NCBI GenBank assembly: GCA_000697335.1
Contig: JNEM01016599.1
Span: 1 to 36,432, forward strand
Direction: 5' to 3'
From: Conidiobolus incongruus B7586
Lineage: Eukaryota > Entomophthoromycota > Entomophthoromycetes > Entomophthorales > Conidiobolaceae
Length of the DNA: 36,432 bases
Below, in pieces: positions 1 to 12,442 of the stretch. The notes under the pieces are model-generated. The model was given only the letters and a program-made list of their open reading frames with translations. It searched no databases and had not been told where the DNA came from. The position numbers were made by a program, and so were the translations under genes. Position 1 is the first letter of the stretch. Each line of letters begins with the position of its first letter.

Positions 1-619
1 TATATTATATAATAGTTTTTAATTTAAATTTTATTAAAATTTTTTAATATTATAATATATATTATAATTTCATAAATTTTTATAATATATTAAAATAATA
101 TAATAATAATAATAATAAAATTTAAAAGAAATATTATATTATTAAATAATAGAAACTTATTTGAATTGAATAATTTGGATGATTAGTTGGATTTTCTTTT
201 AATTAATAGTTGTATTGGTAAAATTCATTTAAGTCATAAATATATCCAATTTTATATTGATTTAATGGATTAATTTAAAGACTCTGATTATATTATATAA
301 ATATAATGAAATAGATTTCTTAATTTATAAAATATTATTAATTAAAAATTTTTAATTAATTAAATTATAGGATATTAAAATTATAAGAGAGTTTAATATG
401 ATATTTTGAATATTTAAATATTTTCAAATTATTCAGAGTAAGCTATTTATTTATATTATATTATATTATTGTGAATAAATAAATAAATATAAATTCAATC
501 AAAATATATTCAAATTAAAGTATAAATCCCATTAAATATAATTAATAAATATTGGAATATAAATCAATATATGTGTAATTTGTAGTAAATATAAATAATT
601 AAGTTTAAAATAAAAACAA
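1..619. other. A/T-rich gene-free left edge
   Basis: Almost pure A/T sequence with short A and T runs. No coding segment, RNA gene or transposon end could be recognised. The last part would contain the upstream region of the TRM9 remnant, but no clear TATA box stands out from the background. Confidence 0.6.
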
Positions 620-1607
620 ATGATATTAACAACACATCACCAACCTATTAGTAATGAATTTTTTGAAACAGAAGCTCAAAGTGAATCAGAACACGTTCAT
701 AGAGTTTAAGATCAAATTGCTTTGCATTTCAGTGAAATATGTTAAAAAATATTTGAACTCATATTATAACCTATGAAATATTAATAGTGTGTAGGGTTGG
801 CCAGTAGTCGAAAACTTTATCAATGCACATCCCATTGGTTCATTCGGTGGTGATATTGGCTGCGGTAATGGTAAATATTTGGGATTTAATAAGAAAATTG
901 TAATATTGGGCTCTGACAGTTAACTTATACAAACATTCATTACTTTTTTAATAGATATGAAAATTTGATTATAGTGAGTTCAAGGGGATTTGAAGGATTA
1001 ATTGCTGATAATTTAAAATTCCCATATAGAGATAGTCAATTTGTAATATAATATACAGTTAAAACAAATTAATATTAATATTGGTTTAAGGATTTTGCAA
1101 TTAGTATAGCTGTTGTTCACAACTTTTCATCAGAGGTCAGACGTATTACAGCCATCAAAGTAATATACATTAATACTTAAAACAATATCCATGTTAATCG
1201 ATTATTTAAGAAATTTTGAGAACTGTGAAAGTAGGAGGTGATATTTTAAGTTTGAGCATTAGAACAAAAAGTATGATACCATAATATATACATATTGTGT
1301 AAATATTAAATTTTTACTTAGTGTTGACGCAAATTTGATCAAAATCAACAAGATATGTATATACCATGGGTGATGCAATCTCAATTTGAAACTCAAAAAT
1401 CAGATAATGAAGATAGAACTAACACAGTTTATCATCGCTAATACAATCTATATAGTTTTTTAACATTGTACTAATATTATGATTAGTTACTATGATTTAT
1501 TTAAAGAGGGAGAATTAGAAAATTTAGTAAAGCAATTGTATAATGCAGAAATAGTGAAATCAGGATATGATAGGGATAATTGGTATTGTGTAGTTAAAAA
1601 ATTGTAA
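620..1607 (+). pseudogene. TRM9: Decayed TRM9-type tRNA wobble-uridine methyltransferase
   Basis: Broken pieces match, in order and across the full length, yeast Trm9 / the methyltransferase part of ALKBH8, which makes the final methyl ester of mcm5U34 in certain Arg and Glu tRNAs. Visible segments are the N-terminal HVHRV..DQIALHFS; GWPVVENFI; the SAM-binding motif GDIGCGNGKYLG (about 849-884); DFAISIAVVH (from 1091); VRRITAIK; the run GGDIL followed by a broken ..ALEQ block; QQDMYIPW; and the C-terminal FKEGELENLVKQ..GYDRDNWYCVV. Short GT..AG intron-like gaps of about 30-50 bp separate them, as in NOT4 next door. It is dead as read: TAA (707-709) replaces a conserved Tyr, a TAG precedes GWP, the ALEQ block has lost reading frame and has TGA for Trp, and the last intron lacks a clear 5' splice site. 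Several independent lesions make a sequencing error unlikely. An intact copy may exist elsewhere. Identity is well supported; exon limits are approximate. Confidence 0.85.
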
Positions 1608-4145
1608 TTATTAGTTATATTTTATTATTTTGATTATTGAAATAAAATTTAATATTTAGAATATTATTGATTTAAATCATATATAAATGTAATTTAAAAT
1701 ATATAACTATTAAATTAAATTAATCTAAATTATAGAAAAAAAATCCAATATTAAATCAACCCAATTAACTTTATATTCAATATAATACCTTAAATTCTAA
1801 ATTAAATATTGTCATATCATCTTTGAAATATCTGATTACTTTTTTGATCAATCGATCACTTATTTTTTAAAATTTATAACAAACTCATTATCTATTTGTA
1901 ATACTACTATTTTTCTAAAGTCATAATTAGACATATTAAATATCTATTAAATTTATAAAACTATTTAATCAGGCTATCAATTTTGAATATATCCTTATTT
2001 ATGAATGATTCAGATAAGCATTTTATCATTTAATTTATAGAAATGATACTTACTTCATTAACATATCTAGTATTACGTGATGATTATTTTATCACTTTTA
2101 AACATTAAAATTAATCATTATTGAAATTCATTATTTTCAAAACATTTTGGGTATTTTAATTGATAATATGCTATTTAAAAAATGGTCCAATTTTGTGATA
2201 TCAATTTATTTTTTATTAAATATATTGCAAATAATCATATAAGTCTAATTAAATATATACTGAATATCCATTCAATTATTTATTTTATATTGTTCAATTT
2301 TCAATACATTGATAACAGATCTGAAATCTAAAAAAGTTCAGAAATATGTAAAATTATTCCCTTTACATTTCTTATTGACCAAGTATAATTATCAATAGAA
2401 ACAAATAATTCAAAGAACTGCATCCATGTTTAATTGGTTGATATTGGAAACTTTGAATATAAACAATTAATCATTAAAATCAAAATAATTGGTTGAATTC
2501 ATAAAATTAAAACTGGTGAATATGGTAAATACTCTAAATAATATATTACATTAAATGTTATTATTAATGCTTTAATTATTTCAATTTTTACACTATATGT
2601 ATTATTTAAGATTTTACACATTATTTAATTTACATACCATAAATTTGATTTATATTAATTAAATTTATATGGTTTATTAATTGAATAACTGATCTAAAAA
2701 ATTCAATTACTTGTCATATTTTTATGAATTATTTGGTACTAAACCTAATAAAATGATTTCAAATAGCATAATTAATATCAAATTTTTTTTTTAATTTTTT
2801 ATTATTTAAAATCTAATTGGTTCAATATTTTTATTAGCTATCCAAATATTATAATCAGTTTTAACAAATATATCAATTCTACATAATATTTGAACTACTA
2901 TATCTAATACCACTTTATATGTTTATAATAATTTTTTCAATCATTTGAACATAGATATATGCTAGGTTTTCATTTAATCTTAACTAATATTTTATTAAAC
3001 TGTAAAAAAATTAATGAATATAAAAAGTACATTTATAAATTAAATAATTATAAATACATAACTTAAATAATATATATTTTATTAATTTAACAAATTATTA
3101 TATTATAAGTATTTGATAACATTAATTCATATTTTTTATAATATATTTTTATCAATATAATAAAAAAATATTTAGCATATTTATTATTATCATTTATTAT
3201 GTAATTGATTAATAATATATTAATATTATAAGATAATATTTAATATTTAATAGATATTTAACTAAATAATAAATATTCAAAATATAGTATAAATAATGAT
3301 TATAAAGTTATATTTCATTTTTAACTGAATAATATCAATAAAAAAATAAATAAATAAATAAATATTTTTAAAAATAATTTTTAAATAATCTTAAATAAAA
3401 TTATTTATAAATAATTTTATATTATAATATTATAAATTTGAATTATTATTTAATGAGTATTATTAATAATTGAATTTATTAATAATTAAAAAAATTATTA
3501 TTATTATTATTAATCAAATATATATATATTTAAAAAAAATTCTTTTCAAATATTAGAAAACAGTGAAACAAATTTAATTTAGTATAATTATTTTAACAAT
3601 TAAATACTGTTATTAATTTAATATTATGATAAATTTCAAAAATTTATCATTTATAATAATTAAAATAGTTTAAGATAAATTATATTTTAATTATTATCCG
3701 ATAAATATTTTTATAATAGTTATTATGATATTGATTTAAATTCAAATATTATAAACAAAAATATGAATATCCATTCCATTTAATTTTAACAATCACTTTG
3801 TATGCCGCAAATTAAATTAATTAAATGAAAACTAATTAATATATAAAGATTTGCAGCAATGAAGTGAAATATAAAAATAAAGAGGCATAAAAGTTAAAAC
3901 TTTATTAATTGTGGAATCAAGAAATAAAAAACTAATTTTAAATTATTTGAATTTTTAGTTAAATGAGTAATTTGGAAATAATGGGAATAATGAAATGCTT
4001 TGAGATGTCATAATGTGAAGCGAAATTTTAAGCAAGATTTATGATCTTGGTTACTTGGATAAGGTTTCAGATTGTTAAATATTTCCAAATATGAGAATAT
4101 ACGAATGTAATATGAATTTGATATGGGATTTTCATTATTCAAAAA
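1608..4145. other. Gene-free A/T-rich spacer
   Basis: About 2.5 kb between the TRM9 remnant and the 3' end of NOT4. It contains only A/T-rich sequence, including an AAAT tetranucleotide run near 3347-3364. No coding segment with recognisable motifs was seen on either strand. An AATAAA on the minus strand (complement of 3901-3906) could serve as a distal polyadenylation signal for NOT4, but such hexamers are common by chance here. Confidence 0.55.
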
Positions 4146-6525
4146 TTAATATTGTCTGGCAGGCCTTGCAATATTGATACTGTTCACCAAAGAAGATTGG
4201 GTTTGACCCATATTAGAGAAATTGGAATATGGTCTTCCCGAGGTAAAAGATCCTAGATCATTTTCAAAAGGTATGCTTTGTTTGAAATAATTTTGCATAC
4301 TAAGTGGATTAGAATAAGGGCCTGACGGAATAGAATTCATCGTCATGTTGTTAAGGTTAGAAATAGGAGACTTAAACATGTATGGATCTCCAGAGATATC
4401 CCTTGCACTTCCAAAGGGGTCAAAACGACTACTTGTCAAATTGGATTCGAAGGACGCAGAACGACTATTCAATAATCCGGGAGGAACTGACCCAGATTTC
4501 GAGAGAATACTAGCTTTTGACTCATCATCTGGGCTGTCAAATGGGTTAAATCCACGACTTTGCAAACCAGATTGGGAGACTGATGAGAAACCGGGAGGTT
4601 TTGATAGAGAGCTCTGTGAAAAGGATCTAACATTGCCAAAAGTACCTGAATTTATACTTTCTCTTGATGCAAACATATTATTGGGCGATTGAGAAGGAGG
4701 AGCAGATCCAAGTCCAATTGAAGAGTTTGTCGAATATGGAAAATCAGAATGGCCAAAACCTGGTTGGAAGTAACCATCAGGATAGTTAGAAGCCATTACT
4801 CCTAGGGGACTGTTCATTTCAGAGCCAAATGGGTTAAATGGTCCTTGATATGTTTTAAGAGGCTGCTTGAGTACATTGGATAGATTTGATGAAGAAGTAT
4901 ATCGATTTGAGTCATTCAAATTCAGAGATTGACTTAAAGCAGCCAATATTTGGCTAGTCGATACTGATGAAGAGAATCTAAGGTTAGTTTCCGATAAAGG
5001 CCTATTATTTATTCCAGTTAGTCCTGAATCATGTTGCTTATTTTCATCGCTTTCTTGTTGAATACTTTGAGGCTGGGGAGCTTCAGGCGATATGTTTTTA
5101 GATGCAAGATTCAAGAATGATGCAAAATCCATTGTCTGTCCAGTAGCAACAGATCCATTTACAGCGGTATTATTTGCATTGGAAGAGTTATTTGACCGTG
5201 AATTCGGTGGTTTTGGATTTATAGACTTATCTTCTGGTGAGGTCTTTGTCGAATGCTGCGATTTTGTTGCAAATGGAGGTGAAGTATTAGATTCATCAGC
5301 AACCGGAGGAAAGCAACCTTCGTTAAATATATTGGTAGATGAACTATGGGAATTCGTATTTGATTCATTATGAGAATTAGAATGAATTGCTTTCGCCCAC
5401 GATGCACCAGATGGCAATGCAGAAACACTATTTTTGGATTTATCTGTAGCAGTAGTTTTCGTCACTTGCGTGGGAGTCTTTTTCGTTATTAGTTTTTCAG
5501 TTGTCGGAGAAGAAGCGGATTGTTTAGATACTCTAAAAAAAATTAGAAAATTAAATAATAATGATGATAAATAAATGTATACTTGGATGTTGGCTCTTCT
5601 TTCTCTGTGGGTTCATTTTCATCGGCTGGTTCGTGGAGATACATACAACCAGAACTCGTGCATGGTTGATTCTGAAGATAATGTAGACAATATTTTGTTG
5701 AACCAACCATAGCTTTAATCACTCTACCATCATATTTCATTCCATTTACAGCAGCTATAGCCTTAGCAGCATCTTCGGCTTTTGCATATGTTATATATGC
5801 TCCTATTGTCGCATTTGGACCAGTTCCCGTTGGTTTTTTACTAAACACTATTTTATTTATTTTACCGTATTGACCGAATAAGTTAGGCTGTTTTAAAATC
5901 TAAATGAACAAACAAAGAAGAGTTAATATATTTCCCAAGTATAAACATTAAAAAAACTTGTATCTAACCTCTTCACTAGCATATTTTGAACCCAAACCAA
6001 TAACATAAACCAAATTCTTTTGAACCACCCTCATGTTAGCCAAGTTTTTCTTCAGGTTATTGCTATCTTTTCTAGATTTTGAGGACTTATTTTTATTTGA
6101 CATAATTAATTCCGCTTTATGTCTAAAATTGGTGAAATAGAATAAGTTTGAAATATTAAAGTAAAAGAATATGTTAAAATTACTGTGGTAGTGGTTTATA
6201 AGTAATATTATCATCGCAATATGTAGTACGACAAGCGGGACATTTTGGTAAGTCGCTTTCTCTTATTTTTTGGTAACAAAATTTACATATCTAATATATT
6301 CAAAAATATAAGTCAATAATAAAAAAAATTATAAAATTGTAATACAAAGACAAGAAATGAAAAAAAAAATAGATTTCAGAAGGGGACTTGGGTATAAATG
6401 TCGGAAATTTTTACCTGATAATCGCAAGTACATGGATAAAATTCTTGTTCATCCAAATCCAATTCTTCTAAGCATAGAGGACATAAAATTTCACACTCGT
6501 CAGATGATTCAATGGGCGTTTTCAT
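4146..6525 (-). CDS. NOT4: Not4/CNOT4-type RING E3 ubiquitin ligase of CCR4-NOT, five exons
   Basis: Subunit of CCR4-NOT that ubiquitinates ribosomal and other targets in mRNA and protein quality control. Exons on the minus strand: 6525-6415, 6290-6184, 6122-5969, 5899-5583 and 5532-4146. They join in frame to give 691 residues, with introns of 124, 61, 69 and 50 bp, all GT..AG. A C4C4 RING typical of Not4 spans residues 15-57 (CPLC, CTC, CKFC, CPAC). A basic linker (about 75-100) leads to the conserved LANMRVVQKNLVYVIGL, an RRM (about 108-190) and a CCCH finger (Cys195, Cys204, Cys209, His213) ending in CMYLHE, the order seen in yeast Mot2/Not4 and human CNOT4. A short conserved ALP..ASWAK block lies at 268-277. 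The rest is Ser/Asn-rich, low-complexity, with F-N/D-P-F motifs at about 463, 559 and 601. Start chosen: first ATG before the RING. At 691 residues it is longer than yeast (about 590), owing to the tail. Confidence 0.97.
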
Positions 6526-7647
6526 AATAATTAAGTTGTTTTAGAGATGGAAAAATAAATAAGAGTTAAAAATTTTGTTAAAAAGAATTTTAACAATAAA
6601 ATTATCAGAATAGTCACAATTTTTTAACAAGTTCAATAAATGGAAATAATATTAACAATAACAATAGAGAGTATTTATAATATCCAAATAATCACTATTG
6701 AATGTTACTTTATTATTTAATACTAATTTAAATACTACTAATAATTGAATACAAAGATAAAGATAAAAGTCAATAATTCATATTTTATTGAATGAAAATT
6801 TAAGAGTACCAAATTTGGGAATTGATCATTGATGATGTTATTTTTATTTGATATGTATACATATATTAGTAATTGTAATTTTAAATTATCATTGATAAAT
6901 ATTCAATGATTAGGATAAATAATTATCATATCATTATACTTTACATTTAGGCGTAATTTTTAAATTTATATATATATTACTCTCTCACTAAATTTATTAA
7001 ATGTTCCATTTACAATCTGATTCTATGCAATACTCAATCACAGAAATGTGGTCACAAATATCCGCTGATTCAATCAATAGAATTGAATAATTATTATAAT
7101 AAAAATAATTATACATTAACTATATCATAAATATATATGTGTTAATTAATAAATAAACAAATTACTTTTAATAATCAAGTTCATTTTCAAATACAAACTC
7201 AATATTTCAATTATCAACTTTGAGATAAATTTTTATTGAATAAAAATAATAATGGAATAATATTTATTATACTTGATTTATACTTTTTGATTTGGTTTAA
7301 AATTGTTTAATTGAAGTTAATGTAAATCAGATATTTTCGAAATATATTATAATAACCTAAAATTATTCGAACTAGAATATAAAATAAATGAACATAATAT
7401 ATATACATATATAAGGGTATAATAGCAGTACTATTGATTAATTTAGTAATAAGATAATAATTATTTAAATTTAATCGAATGAAAAATTTCCCACAATTTA
7501 ACGATAATCAATCAAATTATAAAATTAATGAATTTAGTATTATACTTAATAATAAAAGAACTAAATTAAACAATCACAGATTTAAAACAGTTCAACTAAT
7601 CAACACTAACAAGTAATTTCAAATTAACAGTTGAATAAAAAATCAAA
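6526..7647. promoter_or_regulatory. Divergent intergenic region between NOT4 and the small membrane protein gene
   Basis: The two genes are transcribed away from each other from this 1.1-kb spacer, so it should carry both promoters. It is A/T-rich throughout, and several TATA-like strings are present by composition alone, so none can be singled out. The sequence just before the right-hand gene (CAAAATG) is a good fungal start context. No other gene was seen. Confidence 0.5.
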
Positions 7648-7893
7648 ATGGGTTTGGCTGCTTATGTTGCTTCTTACGCCGCTTTAGGTTTTGGTATCAG
7701 ATGTTACCAGAATGCCTTAATGATCCGCTCTATGTTCCACGGTCCCTCCATGCACATCTTATTATCTGGTTTAGGTGGTGGTGTCGGTTACTTTATGTAC
7801 AATTTAAAACAAAACAATGCTAAATTGATTGAAGAAAGGAGGGAACGTTTATTACAACGTAAGGCTGAACGTGAAGCTAGATTAGCTGCTTAA
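7648..7893 (+). CDS. Small two-helix membrane protein, unrecognised family
   Basis: An 81-residue protein not assigned to a named family. It has two hydrophobic segments, about residues 3-18 (LAAYVASYAALGFG, small-residue rich) and 36-52 (glycine-rich, GLGGGVGYFMY). A strongly basic/acidic helical tail follows from about residue 60 (EERRERLLQRKAEREAR), which could form a short coiled coil. There is no cleavable signal peptide. This layout, with a short unprocessed protein, glycine zipper and charged tail, resembles small accessory subunits of mitochondrial inner-membrane complexes, but that is only an analogy. Codon use is strikingly biased to GCT, GGT, CGT, TTA and TAC, unlike the A/T background, suggesting high expression. 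The start is in a good context, the frame is uninterrupted and there is no intron. It lies 1.1 kb from NOT4 in divergent orientation. Real gene: fairly sure; function: unknown. Confidence 0.85.
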   Translation: MGLAAYVASYAALGFGIRCYQNALMIRSMFHGPSMHILLSGLGGGVGYFMYNLKQNNAKLIEERRERLLQRKAEREARLAA

Positions 7894-10201
7894 AATAACT
7901 CTACAATTTTTACCTTCAAATGATTAAAATGTTAAAATTTTTATTTAATTAATTAGTTGATGAATTTGTTAATCATTTTATATTTTTAGAATATAAAAGT
8001 AATGACTTTGTTTCTAGTTGAACTGCTCCAATAACAATTTACTTGTTTAACTTTCGTTTTCTGATGGCTGGAATATTTCTACTAATTCTAAACTTTTTAT
8101 TTAATTAAATCAGCGAATTATAATATCAATTTTTATACCCTTGTTAATTAATTTATTCTAACTTTACAGACTTTTTGAGTTAATTTCAATCACCTTTATA
8201 TCAATTTGAATTATATTTTTTGACAAATAATCCAATTATAACCAACTACCTATAATTTCTAAGAAATATTTTTTCACCCCTCATTCACAATGTACTTTTA
8301 AACTATAATTTTTTATTTTATAATTGTACAATATCGTATGATAGTATATTTTAACAGTCTTTCAAAGACTGTTCGATATGATCAGATTAGATCAGAGCAA
8401 TCAAATACATTATCAATTCTATTTATCATCAATCAATTTATCCAATCAAATCACTTACATATTAATCCAATCAAATTAACTGATTCTAATCTTTATTATA
8501 CTGTGTAATTAAAATACTTGTTTAATATTATATATTTTTAACATTTTTATTTCTTATACCAATATCTATTAAATACTAATTTCTTTAATTAATAATTATT
8601 AGCTCATGATTTTAATTTACTATATTTAATTTCCTAACATCAAATCTGTCAGTAATTGTGAATAGGTATCCATACAAATTAAATTGATAGTATTAGTATT
8701 ATAATATACGATTAAGTATCGTTAATTTATATTTTATATTGTCAAGATATATCAGTATTTTTGTATAATATATACAAGTTTTTATATAAGGTTATTATTA
8801 ATATTTTAAATATTTTAAAAATAATAACTAACATGAGGTTTCATCACTATTTTTATAGTCAAATTGAATACAAAATTTATCTTCCAAAATTATCATGAAA
8901 AATTTTTCAATATTTCATTCTAATGTTTATCACATATATTGCCATTTCTACTTTAATATATTGTAAATATCTCAACTATTAATTTGATTTTTATTTCATT
9001 TTGTTTCAAATTCTATTTGAATAAATATGTAAAAAATTAAAGATACAAAATTAATCAATATTTTATATTATGCTTAAATATTTTGTTCCTTATAATACAA
9101 TTTAAATATTTAAAAATTTTTTTATTATCATAATATACTTATTTTTATTTGATAATTTTTAAGTAATCACAGGAAATCAATAAATTTGACATTAGATTTT
9201 TCTTTTATTATTAAATTGAAATTATTAAATATTTAATCTATAGTTAATTAATTACTTATAATAAACTTAATATGGCATAACAATAGATGATAGAATATAT
9301 ATAATACATTTTGATCAAATTTTTTTAATATTTAATATATGGATTTTTATATAATCTTTAACATTTATCCATAGTAAAACATAGATAAATATAATTATCG
9401 ATAGTTTACAATATATTATAAACATTAATAAAAATATATATCCAATTAAACTATAATATTTTTTCCAAATATCAATAATAAAATATCAACACTTATATTC
9501 ATTATATCAACTGGCATATGTTAAAATTATTCAAAGAATAAAATATACAAATATAGTCAATAAATTATATTCAAAACATATAACTACAAGTTGTAATATT
9601 TTTTATTTTGATTTTTGCTACCTATAGATAACCATATTAAATAATTATAAATAGATAATTTTAAAACTTTAGCATGGCTATATATTCTATAAATCTAATT
9701 CAACTTTCATCAATATTATTGAAATTAATATACATATCAACATTTCATCCAAAATGAATATTTTATTTTGTTTTTTTAAAATGGTTTATAAATTAATATC
9801 AATATTTCAAAAATTTAGAATATATTCTTAAGTATTTTCAAAAATTAAATAATGTAATATATATAAGTATTTATTTATTCTAGAAAACAAAAAATCAATC
9901 AAAAACTTAGAATTATTGAACTATTCAATTAATCAAGTTAAAATTGCTTATGAATTGGCAATGCAGTAATGATAAAAAACTAGTATAGTTAATATAATTT
10001 TAATTTAATTATTGGGAATTGAAAATGATTGTTAAAATTATCAAATAGTAAAATATTTCCAAAATATAATATAATATATAATTTATTTAATTCTTATTTT
10101 TAAAATCAATTAAATAGAAATTAGAATCAAATATATAAATAATTAATATTAGGTTAGATCTAAATAATTAAAATTTTTTATCAAAAGTTATTTTGCTATT
10201 A
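7894..10201. other. Gene-free A/T-rich spacer with one hairpin
   Basis: About 2.3 kb with no recognisable gene. The only notable structure is a perfect inverted repeat at 8353-8373 (arms AACAGTCTTT and AAAGACTGTT around one base), followed by two GATCAGA-like repeats and several ATCAAT/CCAATCAA strings up to about 8480. Confidence 0.5.
8353..8373. repeat. Perfect 21-bp palindrome
   Basis: Ten-base arms (AACAGTCTTT / AAAGACTGTT) flank a single C. It lies 460 bp after the stop of the small membrane protein gene. It could fold as a hairpin or bind a dimeric protein; nothing in the context decides. Confidence 0.6.
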
Positions 10202-11521
10202 TTACTCTATATTTTTAATGATGGGAATTTTTTGCAATTGAAATTAAATAAATATTTTAATATATAATATATAAAAATAAATATATAATATAAATTTAAT
10301 AGTTTTTTTTATTATTAATAACTTTTTGCTATACTTTTGGTAAAGATTTAATACCTAAAAAACAATTCTTTTTATTAAAGACTGAAATTTAATATTTCAC
10401 AAACCAATTAAATTTTCTTATAGAAATTTTTTTTCCTGCAAGCTGGTTTTTTAATTGTCTAAAGCAATTATAATCACATAGGTTATAATCTAAAGAGTAT
10501 ACTAGATGTGGTATTTTTTTTCTAGTTATCTTTAATTAGAAAGTTTTTTATAGCTTTAGATTTATGTATTTTGCAATTATCATGTAAAATAATAGGTCTT
10601 CTCAAATTATATTGAGAACACTAATTAAAAATACTTTTATTTAAAAAAGCAATATAAAGTTTACTATTAATTGATTTTCTTTCAGGAACTAAATAAAAGT
10701 AGCATATACCATTATAATTTATTATAATAATTAATATTTGCTTATTAATAAAATGTTTATTTAAAGGGATTTGTAGAGGGGGTTGATTTAGCTTAATCTA
10801 ACATTTTGATTTGTATTTTAGTAAAGGATTATACATAGAGATTTAAGATTCATCAATTATAATTATTTACTATAAAAGTTTAAGCTTCTAGTAATATTTT
10901 AGTAAGTTTTATTTAACAATAACTACTTTAGCTTTCTTTTAAGCTTTAGTTAAATTATAAGGTACCTATTTTATATTTTTATTTATTAATTTGAGTTTAA
11001 ACTTTAATATATATAAAATACTTGTAAGATTAATATTAAAGTGCTTAGATAATTCTTTAGCTGAAATAAAAAGGTTCTTTTGAATATATTTTTTCACTTT
11101 ATTAATAATTAAAAGAGTAACAGTTAAAGTTAATCTTTTATATTTTAATAAGTTTTAGATAGTTTCTGTTTAGATTTAAAGTAATTTACCTAGCAATAAA
11201 TTGTTGATTTAGATAATGTTTTATTACCAAAAGCTGCTTGTAAAATTTGAATAATTTTAAAGGGTTCATGGTTAAGTTTTACTAATACTAAAATAAAAGA
11301 CTTTTGATGATTATTATTTGGTTTAAGTATGATTAAATTAAACAACCAATTTTAAAAAGTTAATTTTTTAATCAAAAAAATTATTATATATATATATATA
11401 TATATATATATTTTAAAAATATATAATTTCCTATTAACTTTGTATATATTTATTTATTTTAAACTAATAATATGTTTGAAAAATCAGAAATTAAAAAATT
11501 TCCCATTCAAATTCAAGGTAA
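10202..11521 (-). mobile_element. Mariner-family transposon copy A, near full length, decayed
   Basis: About 1.32 kb flanked by TA (10200-10201 and 11522-11523), with imperfect inverted ends of about 30 bp containing ATGGGAA followed by a T run. The transposase remnant is on the minus strand. Segments recognisable from mariner (DD34D) transposases include LHDNCKIHKSKAIKNFL and YSLDYNLCDYNCFRQLKNQL, in which the third catalytic Asp (CTA TGT GAT TAT) is still present. The reading frame carries several stops (many TAA/TAG where Gln or Trp is expected) and at least one single-base indel in the A run after the HDN motif, so the copy cannot make transposase. It contains an internal TA microsatellite near 11387-11411 that is shared in place with copies D and E, so it predates their spread. 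Confidence 0.88.
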
Positions 11522-12442
11522 TAATTATTTATATTAAAAACATAATTTCAATTTGATAATAAATTTTTATTTCAATATATTATTAAAAATTAAAAAATTT
11601 ATGAAAGTATTGGCAAAAATACAGTAAATTTTCATAATATTATAATAAAATCCCGTCTCCATCTGTAATTCAAATAGCAAACAAAATATATTATTAAACT
11701 AAAAGTGTATTAGTAAAATTCAAATATATGGTAGGCATTTTCATCAATACTCAATGAATTCAATCAATATGTTGTCAAAAGTTGTGTTTTTATATAAGTC
11801 TGTTGTTGGAAAATATTCTGTTATTAATTTATTTTAAGCATATAATATTGATACTCGATATTGTAAAAACTATGAATTAGTTAAGCACTCAAATGAAGTC
11901 GTATTGTAGTTATTTTTGTAATAAGATATTGTTCCCAAGCTAAAATATTTCTAAGGTGAGTCGAGGTATATCAATTGTAACAGTCTCCTTTATCTATTAT
12001 AAGATATAAAATTTTCTCACCAATTCGGAATTTAAAATAAATTCAGCATATTTAGATAAGAATGAATATTAAGTTAAACTGAAATTAATATTTTGACTAT
12101 TAATACACTTTGAGCAAAATAATAATGCCTGCTAACTTCCAACATATATATTTTTATACTTAATAATGAAAATTTAACATATAAAGATTTAATATAATTA
12201 AACAAAAACTCGATTTGGTTATTGAGAATATATGCAACAAATCGAAATTAGATTATATTTATAAGGTATTATGATGAATCATTCATTTATATAGGATCAA
12301 AAATATAATTCAATATCAAAAAATTTCAAATAATATATAATCAATTATATTGATCACTGATATTGATTGCTATATTGGATTCAATTTCAAGCATATAATC
12401 TAAATTGCTTTGTTAAAGTTTAAAAAATATAAAACATTGAAT
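11522..12442. other. Gene-free A/T-rich spacer
   Basis: No coding or repeat structure was recognised. It lies between mariner copy A and the 3' side of the minus-strand small secreted protein gene. No AATAAA is evident just beyond that gene's stop. Confidence 0.5.

Noticed and set aside
620-1607. Alternative genetic code as an explanation for stops in TRM9
   Set aside because: NOT4 and the SSP genes end at TAA/TAG and contain none inside, and the TRM9 lesions also include a lost frame and a lost splice site.
4345-5373. Plus-strand open stretches at 4345-4692 and 5092-5373, and a second minus-strand frame at 5219-5428
   Set aside because: They lie wholly inside the last NOT4 exon in other frames, have no domain, and exist only because this exon is G+C-richer than the rest.
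5948-6214. An 88-codon minus-strand open stretch taken as a separate gene
   Set aside because: It is NOT4 exon 3 read through its flanking introns. Only the part from 6122 to 5969 is coding.
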